The position numbers and the translations under genes are program-made. 64,000 nt of DNA, taken from assembly GCF_012927415.1 (NCBI RefSeq), contig NZ_JABBPF010000161.1:30061-94060 (forward strand), written 5' to 3'. Of this stretch, positions 11,301 to 18,769 are shown piece after piece (position 1 is the first letter of the stretch; each line of letters begins with the position of its first letter). The notes under the pieces were generated by a model. It searched no databases, was not told the DNA's origin, and saw nothing but the letters and a program-made list of their open reading frames with translations. This DNA is from Polaromonas sp. Lineage in GTDB: Bacteria; Pseudomonadota; Gammaproteobacteria; Burkholderiales; Burkholderiaceae_C.

Positions 11301-11390
11301 GTCAAGCGCCCCTGACAGCCGCTGCAGCTGGCTTGCCACCACCGTGGCCTCGGTGCGGTAAGGAAAAGGCAGGCGGGGGGTTTCTGACAT
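8361..11390 (-). CDS. putA: Bifunctional proline dehydrogenase / L-glutamate gamma-semialdehyde dehydrogenase (short PutA without N-terminal RHH domain)
   Basis: [48 protein letters not shown] (PRODH); [65 protein letters not shown] (ALDH). Confidence 0.95.
   Translation of the reverse strand: [1009 protein letters not shown]
8773..8830 (+). repeat. Family A repeat inside putA (encodes part of [27 protein letters not shown] antisense)
   Basis: GCTATTGAATCAATAGC + TGCTTGTGCCGGCAACACCTGGACATGGAGCACTTTTGATG; 8-1-8 perfect palindrome. Confidence 0.85.
9693..9750 (+). repeat. Family A repeat inside putA (encodes ~[15 protein letters not shown] antisense)
   Basis: GCTCCATTTTTGATAGC + TACTAATGCCGATACTTACTGGACCTGCGGCCAATGTGG; one arm degraded. 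Confidence 0.75.
10133..10173 (-). repeat. Family B fragment inside putA (encodes [14 protein letters not shown])
   Basis: Minus GGGGGGCAGCGCAGTACGCGCAGCGACCAGCGTGGGGGT, near-identical to the 12220-12262 unit GGGGGGCAGCGCAGTACGCGAAGCGACAAGCGTGGGGG. Confidence 0.85.
10718..10775 (-). repeat. Family A repeat inside putA (encodes [21 protein letters not shown] sense)
   Basis: GCTATTAAATCAATAGC + TGTTGGTGCCGATACTCATTCGACATGCGAGCAAAATGACGG. Confidence 0.85.
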
Positions 11391-11522
11391 CTAGCGCTCC
11401 ATCCAGGTTTTTTTCAGCAATTCGGGCAAACCGCCCTAATCAAACTCAATACAGCGATGTTCCAGCGAAGGCCGCCGAGTTTTCCGCTAAATTCGGGTTC
11501 TTTACCAAATAATTCACTACTC

Positions 11523-12002
11523 ATGTTCGAGACCTCACCAGATATTGACCGTATCGACCTGAAAATCCTGAATGCGCTGCAGCGCGACGGCCGCATTTCC
11601 AACCTCAAGCTGGCTGAAGGCGTGGCGCTGTCACCCACGGCCGTGCTGGCGCGCGTGCAGCGGCTCACCCGCGACGGCTACATCCTGGGCTATGAGGCGC
11701 GGCTGGACCCGCTCAGGCTGGGCGCCGGGATGATGGTGTTTGTCGAGGTGCTGCTGGACCGCACCACGCCCAATGTGTTTGAAGCCTTCAAGGCCTCCGT
11801 GCAGGTGTATCCCCAAATCATGGAATGCCATATGGTGGCCGGTGGTTTCGACTACCTGCTCAAAACCCGCATGGCCGACATGGCCGCTTACCGGTCATTT
11901 GCCGGCACCGTGCTGTGGCAACTGCCCGGCGTGCGCGAAACCCGCACCTACGCAGTGATGGAGGAAGTCAAGAACACCACCCGGCTGGCGCTGGGCGTTT
12001 AG
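11523..12002 (+). CDS. Lrp/AsnC family transcriptional regulator, divergent from putA
   Basis: MFETSPDIDRIDLKILNALQRDGRISNLKLAEGVALSPTAVLARVQRLTRDGYILGYEARLDP... Lrp HTH plus RAM-type C-terminus. Confidence 0.93.
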   Translation: MFETSPDIDRIDLKILNALQRDGRISNLKLAEGVALSPTAVLARVQRLTRDGYILGYEARLDPLRLGAGMMVFVEVLLDRTTPNVFEAFKASVQVYPQIMECHMVAGGFDYLLKTRMADMAAYRSFAGTVLWQLPGVRETRTYAVMEEVKNTTRLALGV

Positions 12003-12050
12003 CTGACCGATACATCCGGGCGGTTCGCATTTACCCCACGCCGCAGTGAG

Positions 12051-12263
12051 CAAGCGTGGGGGATCTATTTTCCGGCCGGGGCCGCGGATCTGGCTTTGCC
12101 AGTCCGCTGGCGCAGCGACCCCCTCGGGGGGCAGCACAGTACGCCAAGCGACAAGCGTAGGCTTTCTATTTTCGAGCAGGGGCCGCGGATCTGGCTTTGC
12201 CAGTCCGCTGGCGCAGCGGCCCCCTCGGGGGGCAGCGCAGTACGCGAAGCGACAAGCGTGGGG
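12051..12263 (+). repeat. Family B GC-rich repeat, two tandem copies (period about 101 bp)
   Basis: CCGCGGATCTGGCTTTGCCAGTCCGCTGGCGCAGCGRCCCCCTCGGGGGGCAGCRCAGTACGCSAAGCGACAAGCGTRGG occurs at about 12082 and again at about 12183; diverged relatives in putA, the lhr-like gene and the ptsI-ptsH gap. Confidence 0.85.
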
Positions 12264-12268
12264 GCTCT

Positions 12269-12988
12269 TTACCTCCCGCCAAAAATGGCCGTCCCCACCC
12301 GCACCATGGTGCTGCCGGCATGAATCGCCGCCTCCAGATCAGCCGTCATGCCCATGGAAAGCGTGTCCATCGGCAACGCCAGCACGCCAGCCGCATTGAT
12401 CTGGTCAAAAATGGCCTTGGTCCTTGCATGGAGGGCGCAAGCAGCTGCAAAATCAATAGCAGGCTCGGGAATCGCCATCAAGCCGCGCAGTACCAGTCGC
12501 GGCAGCCGGGCGACCTCTTGCGCCAATCCCGGGACATCGGCAGGCGCCACCCCGGATTTGTTGGCGCCGCCGTCCACATTGACCTGCAGACAGATTTGCA
12601 GCGATGGCAAGGCTGGCGGCCGCTGCTCGCTCAGGCGCTGGGCAATCTTCAAACGATCGACCGACTGGACCCAGTCAAAGTGCTCCGCCAACAGCCGGGT
12701 CTTGTTGCCTTGCACCGGACCGATGCAGTGCCATTGCAGCGCTTCACGTTGGCCGCCCGGCTGGGCTTGCTGCCAGCCGTTCAATGCCTCAATCTTCGCG
12801 ACACCCTCGACAATGTAGTTTTCCCCGAACGCGCGCTGCCCGGCCAGCACCGCCTGCGTCACGTCATCGGCGCCAAAGGTTTTCGAAACGGCCAGCAACC
12901 GGACACTGGCCGGGTCGCGCCCTGCAGCAATACATGCCGCGTGAATTCGGTCAAGAACAAGCTGGAGACTGCGTGCAATCGTGGTCAT
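12269..12988 (-). CDS. YggS/PLPBP family PLP-binding protein
   Basis: LLAVSKTFGADDVTQAVLAGQRAFGENYIVEGVAKIEAL...WHCIGPVQGNKTRLLAEHFDWVQSVDR...LSMGMTADLEAAIHAGSTMVRVGTAIFG. Confidence 0.93.
   Translation of the reverse strand: MTTIARSLQLVLDRIHAACIAAGRDPASVRLLAVSKTFGADDVTQAVLAGQRAFGENYIVEGVAKIEALNGWQQAQPGGQREALQWHCIGPVQGNKTRLLAEHFDWVQSVDRLKIAQRLSEQRPPALPSLQICLQVNVDGGANKSGVAPADVPGLAQEVARLPRLVLRGLMAIPEPAIDFAAACALHARTKAIFDQINAAGVLALPMDTLSMGMTADLEAAIHAGSTMVRVGTAIFGGR
12403..12460 (-). repeat. Family A repeat inside yggS (encodes PAIDFAAACALHARTKAIF)
   Basis: GCTATTGATTTTGCAGC + TGCTTGCGCCCTCCATGCAAGGACCAAGGCCATTTTTGACC. Confidence 0.6.
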
Positions 12989-13032
12989 AATGCAAATGTA
13001 AACTCAGATACAAACTCCAAGGATTCCCAGGG

Positions 13033-14076
13033 ATGGACATTACGCAGCTGCTGGCCTTTAGCGTCAAGAACAAGGCGTCCGACTTGCACTTATCGGCTGG
13101 GTTGCCTCCCATGATCCGGGTTCACGGCGACGTGCGCCGCATCAATATTGATCCGCTGGACCACAAACAGGTGCATGCCATGGTGTATGACATCATGAAT
13201 GACACCCAGCGCAAGCAATACGAAGAGTTTCTCGAGGTTGATTTCTCCTTCGAAATTGACGGTCTGGCGCGCTTTCGTGTCAATGCCTTCAACCAGAACC
13301 GTGGCGCTGGCGCCGTGCTGCGAACCATTCCCTCCAAGATTTTGACGCTGGAGCAACTCGGCGCGCCAAAGATTTTTGGCGACTTGGCGCTCAAGCCGCG
13401 TGGCATGGTGCTGGTGACGGGACCTACCGGCTCGGGCAAATCCACCACGCTGGCGGCCATGGTCAATTACCTGAATGAAACCGAGTACGGCCATATCCTG
13501 ACGGTCGAAGACCCCATCGAATTTGTCCACGAATCCAAAAAATGCCTGATCAACCAGCGCGAGGTCGGTCCCCACACGCTGAGCTTCAGCGCGGCGCTGA
13601 GGTCGGCCTTGCGCGAAGATCCCGACGCCATCCTGGTCGGCGAAATGCGCGATCTGGAAACCATTCGACTGGCCATGACGGCAGCCGAAACCGGCCACCT
13701 GGTGTTTGGCACGCTACATACCTCCAGCGCCGCCAAGACGATTGACCGCGTGATTGACGTTTTTCCGGCAGCAGAAAAGGAGATGATCCGGTCCATGCTA
13801 TCGGAATCGCTGCAGGCGGTGATTTCGCAAACGCTGTGCAAGACCAAGGACGGTCAGGGCCGCGTCGCAGCACACGAAATCATGCTGGGCACCAGCGCCA
13901 TCCGCAACCTGATCCGTGAAGCCAAGGTGGCGCAGATGTACTCGTCGATCCAGACCGGCAACAGCGTGGGCATGCAGACGCTGGACCAGAATCTGACCGA
14001 ACTGGTCAAACGCAACGTGATTTCTGCGGCGGAAGCTCGCAGCAAGGCCAAAATTCCCGAAAACTTTCCGGGCTGA
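13033..14076 (+). CDS. pilT: Type IV pilus retraction ATPase PilT
   Basis: MDITQLLAFSVKNKASDLHLSAGLPPMIRVHGDVRRI...VTGPTGSGKSTTLAAMVNYLNE...ALREDPDAILVGEMRDLETIRLAMTAAETGHLVFGTLHTSSAAKTIDRVIDVFP. Confidence 0.97.
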   Translation: MDITQLLAFSVKNKASDLHLSAGLPPMIRVHGDVRRINIDPLDHKQVHAMVYDIMNDTQRKQYEEFLEVDFSFEIDGLARFRVNAFNQNRGAGAVLRTIPSKILTLEQLGAPKIFGDLALKPRGMVLVTGPTGSGKSTTLAAMVNYLNETEYGHILTVEDPIEFVHESKKCLINQREVGPHTLSFSAALRSALREDPDAILVGEMRDLETIRLAMTAAETGHLVFGTLHTSSAAKTIDRVIDVFPAAEKEMIRSMLSESLQAVISQTLCKTKDGQGRVAAHEIMLGTSAIRNLIREAKVAQMYSSIQTGNSVGMQTLDQNLTELVKRNVISAAEARSKAKIPENFPG

Positions 14077-14101
14077 ACGACCTGACACCAGGAGAAAATC
14101 A

Positions 14102-14731
14102 ATGAAGGGCTTACTCGGACTTCTCAAGCAATCCAGGCGAACCAAAGAGGTTGACGACAGCGACTCGCTGCTGTTTTCGACCGCTTTTGCCGACCTGGGC
14201 GTCGATTCGGCCATGTTGATTCCGTGGGAGGCCCGCGCCAACGAAATCGGCTCCAAGCGCCTGTCCGCCAGCCGCGGCAGCAAGCTGCTGCAGGCCCTGT
14301 GGGCCAAAGACAAATACATGGCAAAGCTGTCCTCTAACTTCGTTTCCCGGCTGGAACAGTTTTTTGATTTCGCCTCTGTCACGGCCGGCCGGGACATCAT
14401 CCGCCAGGATGAATACGGCGACTTCATGATCGTGCTGCTGACCGGCACCATTGCTGTGGACCGCGCCCAACCCTGGGGCGAGCGCCTTCGCCTTACGGAA
14501 GCGCGCCCAGGCGAATTGCTGGGGGAAATGTCGCTGCTGGACAGCGGCATGCGCTTTTCAGTCTGCACCTCGCTCACCGATTGCGAAATTGCCGTGCTGA
14601 GCGCCCAGGCGCTCGACGAGATGATGGTCGCTGACCCGGCACTGGCCGCCAGCCTGATTGCCCTGCTGGCACGCAAGCTATCGCGGCGCCTCAGGGTGGT
14701 CAGCGCCCGGCTGAGCGACAAGAAAATTTGA
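14102..14731 (+). CDS. Cyclic nucleotide-binding (Crp-like effector domain) protein between pilT and pilU
   Basis: FFDFASVTAGRDIIRQDEYGDFMIVLLTGTIAVDRAQPWGERLRLTEARPGELLGEMSLLDSGMRFSVCTSLTDCEIAVLS: cNMP-binding fold signature without an obvious HTH. Confidence 0.85.
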   Translation: MKGLLGLLKQSRRTKEVDDSDSLLFSTAFADLGVDSAMLIPWEARANEIGSKRLSASRGSKLLQALWAKDKYMAKLSSNFVSRLEQFFDFASVTAGRDIIRQDEYGDFMIVLLTGTIAVDRAQPWGERLRLTEARPGELLGEMSLLDSGMRFSVCTSLTDCEIAVLSAQALDEMMVADPALAASLIALLARKLSRRLRVVSARLSDKKI

Positions 14732-14775
14732 CGTGTTCCCACCAATGCTCCCGCTGAATTTCTAGAGGACCCTTC

Positions 14776-15912
14776 ATGGAACGCGATCAGGCCAGTAAAT
14801 TCATCAACGATCTCCTGAGGCTCATGGTCAGCCGCGGCGGCAGCGACCTGTTCATCACCGGAGACTTCCCCCCCGCCATCAAGGTGGACGGCAGGGTGAC
14901 CAAGGTATCGTCGCAGCCGCTGAATGCCGGCCATACGCTGGCACTGGCGCGTGCCCTCATGAACGACAAGCAGTCAGCCGAATTTGAGCGCACCAAGGAG
15001 TGCAACTTCGCCATCTCGCCGCCCGGCGTAGGCCGGTTTCGGGTCAACGCTTTCCTGCAGCAGGGCAAGGTCGGCATGGTGATGCGCGTCATTCCGGCCA
15101 CCCTGCCCACGATTGACGCCCTGGCGCTGCCGCAGATCCTCAAGGACGTGGCCATGACCAAGCGCGGGTTGACCATTTTGGTAGGCGCCACCGGCTCGGG
15201 CAAGTCGACCACCGTGGCCGCCATGATTGACTGGCGCAACGAGCAATCGTTTGGCCACATCATCACGATTGAAGATCCGGTGGAATTTGTCCACATGCAC
15301 AAAAACTGCGTGGTGACGCAGCGCGAGGTCGGGCTGGACACGGACAGCTGGGAGTCCGCACTGAAAAACTCGCTGCGCCAGGCGCCCGATGTGATTTTGA
15401 TGGGCGAGATCCGCGACCGCGAAACCATGGAGCATGCCCTGACTTTTGCCGAGACCGGCCATTTGTGCATTGCCACGCTGCACGCCAACAGCGCCAATCA
15501 GGCGATGGACCGGATCATCAACTTTTTCCCGGAAGAACGCCGGGACCAGTTGTTGATGGATTTGTCGCTCAACCTCAAAGCCGTGGTTTCCCAGCGGCTG
15601 GTCCCCAAGCAGGACAGCAAGGGGCGTTATGCAGCGGTCGAAATCATGCTCAATTCACCGCTGATTTCCGACCTGATCTTCAAGGGCGAGGTGACCGAAA
15701 TCAAGGAGATCATGAAGAAAAGCCGCAATATGGGCATGCAGACCTTTGACCAGGCGCTGTTTGATGCCTTCGAAGGCAACCATATCAGCTACGAAGACGC
15801 CCTGCGCAACGCCGACTCGGTGAACGACCTGCGCCTGCAGATCAAGCTCAATTCCCAGCGCGCCAAGTCATCCGACCTGGCAGCGGGTACCGAAAATTTC
15901 GCCATCGTTTAA
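14776..15912 (+). CDS. pilU: PilT-like ATPase PilU
   Basis: MERDQASKFINDLLRLMVSRGGSDLFITGDFPPAIKVDGRVTKV...VGATGSGKSTTVAAMIDWRNE...DVILMGEIRDRETMEHALTFAETGHLCIATLHANSANQAMDRIINFFPEERR. Confidence 0.96.
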   Translation: MERDQASKFINDLLRLMVSRGGSDLFITGDFPPAIKVDGRVTKVSSQPLNAGHTLALARALMNDKQSAEFERTKECNFAISPPGVGRFRVNAFLQQGKVGMVMRVIPATLPTIDALALPQILKDVAMTKRGLTILVGATGSGKSTTVAAMIDWRNEQSFGHIITIEDPVEFVHMHKNCVVTQREVGLDTDSWESALKNSLRQAPDVILMGEIRDRETMEHALTFAETGHLCIATLHANSANQAMDRIINFFPEERRDQLLMDLSLNLKAVVSQRLVPKQDSKGRYAAVEIMLNSPLISDLIFKGEVTEIKEIMKKSRNMGMQTFDQALFDAFEGNHISYEDALRNADSVNDLRLQIKLNSQRAKSSDLAAGTENFAIV

Positions 15913-15990
15913 ACACACGCGGCAGCACCAGAGCGGCCAGCGCCTTTCCTGAACGCCTCATTCACCTCGACCCTTCGCGAGTTCTATCCG

Positions 15991-16893
15991 ATGACCAGCA
16001 CCCACCCCAAAACCTACGAATCATCCACCCCGCGCAAAGTTGCCTTTCTCGGGCTGGGCGTGATGGGTTACTCGATGGCGGGCCATCTCGCGCTGGCCGG
16101 CCATCGGGTCACGGTCTACAACCGCAGCGCCGCAAAAGCCCACGCATGGTGCGGCGAATTCAAGGGCACGTCGGCCACCACCCCGCGCGAAGCCGCCGCC
16201 GGTGCCGATATTGTGTTTTGCTGCGTCGGCAATGACGATGACCTGCGTGCGGTGGCATTGGGCACGGAAGGCGCTTTTGCAGGCATGAAGCCGGCTGCCG
16301 TGTTTGCAGACCACACCACGGCATCGGCCAATGTGGCCCGCGAACTGCACGCCGCAGCCCGGCCACTTGGCCTGCAATTCATCGACGCCCCCGTCTCTGG
16401 CGGCCAGGCAGGTGCCCAGAACGGCGCGCTCACCGTGATGTGCGGTGGCGACGCGGCGGCGTTCGACATCGTCAAGCCGGCCGGCATGGCTTTTTCAAAG
16501 GCTTTCACCCTGATGGGCGAGGTAGGTGCCGGCCAGCTCACCAAAATGGTCAACCAGATCTGTATTGCCGGCCTGGTACAGGGCTTGAGCGAAGCCGTGG
16601 CCTTTGGCCAGAAAGCCGGGCTGGATGTGAATCAGGTGCTCGACGTGATCGGCAAGGGCGCAGCGCAAAGCTGGCAGCTCGACAATCGCGGCAAGACCAT
16701 GGTGGCCGACCAGTTCGATTTCGGTTTTGCGGTTGACTGGATGCGCAAGGATCTGGGACTGGTGCTGGACGAAGCCAAACGAAATGGAGCCCGACTGCCC
16801 GTGACGGCCCTGGTAGACCAGTTTTATGCCGACGTGCAAGCCATGGGTGGCCAGCGCTGGGATACTTCCAGCCTCATCAGGCGCCTGAAATAA
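15991..16893 (+). CDS. 3-hydroxyisobutyrate dehydrogenase-family NAD(P)-dependent oxidoreductase
   Basis: VAFLGLGVMGYSMAGHLALAGHRVTVYNRS...FIDAPVSGGQAGAQNGALTVMCGG...GQLTKMVNQICIAGLVQGLSEAVAF. Confidence 0.92.
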   Translation: MTSTHPKTYESSTPRKVAFLGLGVMGYSMAGHLALAGHRVTVYNRSAAKAHAWCGEFKGTSATTPREAAAGADIVFCCVGNDDDLRAVALGTEGAFAGMKPAAVFADHTTASANVARELHAAARPLGLQFIDAPVSGGQAGAQNGALTVMCGGDAAAFDIVKPAGMAFSKAFTLMGEVGAGQLTKMVNQICIAGLVQGLSEAVAFGQKAGLDVNQVLDVIGKGAAQSWQLDNRGKTMVADQFDFGFAVDWMRKDLGLVLDEAKRNGARLPVTALVDQFYADVQAMGGQRWDTSSLIRRLK

Positions 16894-16943
16894 GCCTGGG
16901 GAATATCTTCAGGCCAGCCGCCCGTGAACGTGGCGGCAAGGGC

Positions 16944-17579
16944 TCACAACCTGACGGATGATGAAGACTGAATGCGCATCAGCTCATCCTGGCTGATGAT
17001 TTCAAAAATGCGTATGACTTTTTGCACGCCGGGCGTGGCGCGAACCACTTCGGTCGCCCGGTCTGCCTCGCGCATCGTCACCCGCCCCATCAGGTAGGTC
17101 GTGCCCCGCTCGGTCACGACCTTGAAGGCGTTCGATTGCAGATCCTTGGCGTCGAGCAGCATGGCCTTGATGCGTCCCGTGAGCAGCGTATCCGAAGAGC
17201 GCTCAACCAGCGACGGGCTGTTCAGAACGGCCAGCTCATTGACGACGCTCGTGACATTTTCCACCCGCGACACCACTTGCTCAACCAGCTTCCTGTCCTG
17301 CAGATTGGGCACCTCACCGGTCAGCAGCACCTGACGGTTGTAACTGGTGACGCTGACGCGCACGCGCGTGCCAAGCTCGGAACGGATCCGGTTGGCAGCC
17401 CGTAGCTCGATGGCCTCATCGTCAAGCTGGGCACCCGAGGTGCGCCGGTCGATGACCACCAGCGACCCGCCTGCCACCGCGCCGCCCACCATGAGCGGTA
17501 CACAAGCCGCCAGGGCGCCACAAAGCAGCGTCGCCGCGCATGCCGACAGGGCCAGACGTTTCATCACAATTGCTTTCAT
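16944..17579 (-). CDS. BON-domain lipoprotein (DolP/YraP-like)
   Basis: Lipoprotein signal LLCGALAACVPL; two BON-like repeats (IRSELGTRVRVSVTSYNRQVLLTGEVPNLQDRKLVEQVV; IKAMLLDAKDLQSNAFKVVTERGTTYLMGRVTMREADRATEVV). Confidence 0.88.
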   Translation of the reverse strand: MKAIVMKRLALSACAATLLCGALAACVPLMVGGAVAGGSLVVIDRRTSGAQLDDEAIELRAANRIRSELGTRVRVSVTSYNRQVLLTGEVPNLQDRKLVEQVVSRVENVTSVVNELAVLNSPSLVERSSDTLLTGRIKAMLLDAKDLQSNAFKVVTERGTTYLMGRVTMREADRATEVVRATPGVQKVIRIFEIISQDELMRIQSSSSVRL

Positions 17580-18175
17580 ACCGAAGACTCCTGATCACCA
17601 AGTAACTGGGTATCCACGCCGTCACAAATGCAGTGAATGACGAGAGAATGCACTTCCTGAATACGGGCAGTTCGCTCATGCGGCACACAGACATGGACAT
17701 CGGTTTCGCGCAGGGCCTGGCTGATCTTGCCGCCGCCCCGGCCAGTCAGCGCCACCACGGTCATTTCGCGCTCGTGCGCCGCTTCGATAGCGGCCAGCAC
17801 ATTGGCCGAGTTGCCGCTGGTGCTCAGGGCGAGCAATACATCGCCGGCAACGCCGAGGGCGCGGACCTGCTTGGAAAAAATCACGCTGAAATCGTAATCG
17901 TTGGCAATCGCGGTAATGATGGAGCTGTCGGTCGTCAGGGCAATTGCGCCTAGTTCTGGCCGTTCCCGTTCGTAGCGGCCGACAAATTCTGCAGCGAAGT
18001 GCTGCGCATCAGCGGCCGAGCCGCCATTGCCGCAAGCCAGTACCTTGCCGCCACTGGTGACGCTGGCCAAAATGGCCTGCACCGCCGCAGCGACAGGTTT
18101 GGAAAGGATTTGCGCCGCCTGGTATTTGAGATCGGCGCTGTCGATAAATTGCTGTTCGATTCGTTGTTCAAGCAT
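17576..18175 (-). CDS. SIS-domain protein, DiaA/GmhA-like
   Basis: MLEQRIEQQFIDSADLKYQAAQILSKPVAAAVQAILASVTSGGKVLACGNGGSAADAQHFAAEFVGRYERERPELGAIAL...LLALSTSGNSANVLAAI. Confidence 0.9.
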   Translation of the reverse strand: MLEQRIEQQFIDSADLKYQAAQILSKPVAAAVQAILASVTSGGKVLACGNGGSAADAQHFAAEFVGRYERERPELGAIALTTDSSIITAIANDYDFSVIFSKQVRALGVAGDVLLALSTSGNSANVLAAIEAAHEREMTVVALTGRGGGKISQALRETDVHVCVPHERTARIQEVHSLVIHCICDGVDTQLLGDQESSV

Positions 18176-18298
18176 GCTCGAATGATACCGGGTCACTGTG
18201 CCGCCCCGTGCCTTCGGGAGGCTTGAGCCTTGACAGCGCAAGGTATGGTTACAAATTCGCCGCCATTTTCGCGCCGGCATCATGGCGGCACCCGGCTG

Positions 18299-18769
18299 TC
18301 ATGAAGCGTCGAAGGCTGCGATCAGCCATTCAATGTGCGCTTCGGGCCTGCCGTGAGCTGCCGCACCATGCAGCGCGCCCTGCACCAGCACCACATCAAA
18401 ACGGCAAGGCGGCGGGCTGGCAAACCGCAGCAGATAGTGACGCGCGGCAAAAATAATGCGCCGCTGCTTGACGCTGCCGATGCTGGCCGCAGCGCCACCA
18501 TGCGAACTGCCCGAGCGCTGGCGCACCTCGACAAACACCAGCGTGCCATCGGCGGCGCGCATCACCAGATCAATTTCGCCACCACCTCGCCCCGGCGTCC
18601 GATAATTGGCCTCCACCAATTTCATTCCGCCACGAATCAGCCAGGCGAGCGCGGCCGACTCGGCCGCATCACCGCGCGACTTGGTGGTAATCTCTTTTGG
18701 CAAGGCCGGAGCAATCTTTTCCAAGCTCTCGGGCGCTGCCTTGATCCCCTGTTTTCTGGAAAACCACAT
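18299..18769 (-). CDS. YraN/UPF0102 family endonuclease-like protein
   Basis: RGDAAESAALAWLIRGGMKLVEANYRTPGRGGGEIDLVMRAADGTLVFVEVRQRSGSSHGGAAASIGSVKQRRIIFAARHYL. Confidence 0.92.
   Translation of the reverse strand: MWFSRKQGIKAAPESLEKIAPALPKEITTKSRGDAAESAALAWLIRGGMKLVEANYRTPGRGGGEIDLVMRAADGTLVFVEVRQRSGSSHGGAAASIGSVKQRRIIFAARHYLLRFASPPPCRFDVVLVQGALHGAAAHGRPEAHIEWLIAAFDAS

Noticed and set aside
12051-12263. CRISPR array
   Set aside because: Only two copies of about 100 bp with no regular spacer-repeat pattern and no cas genes in the window.
13798-14934. 378-aa minus-strand ORF spanning pilT, the cNMP gene and pilU
   Set aside because: Crosses three well-supported plus-strand genes; Ser/Arg-rich shadow translation.
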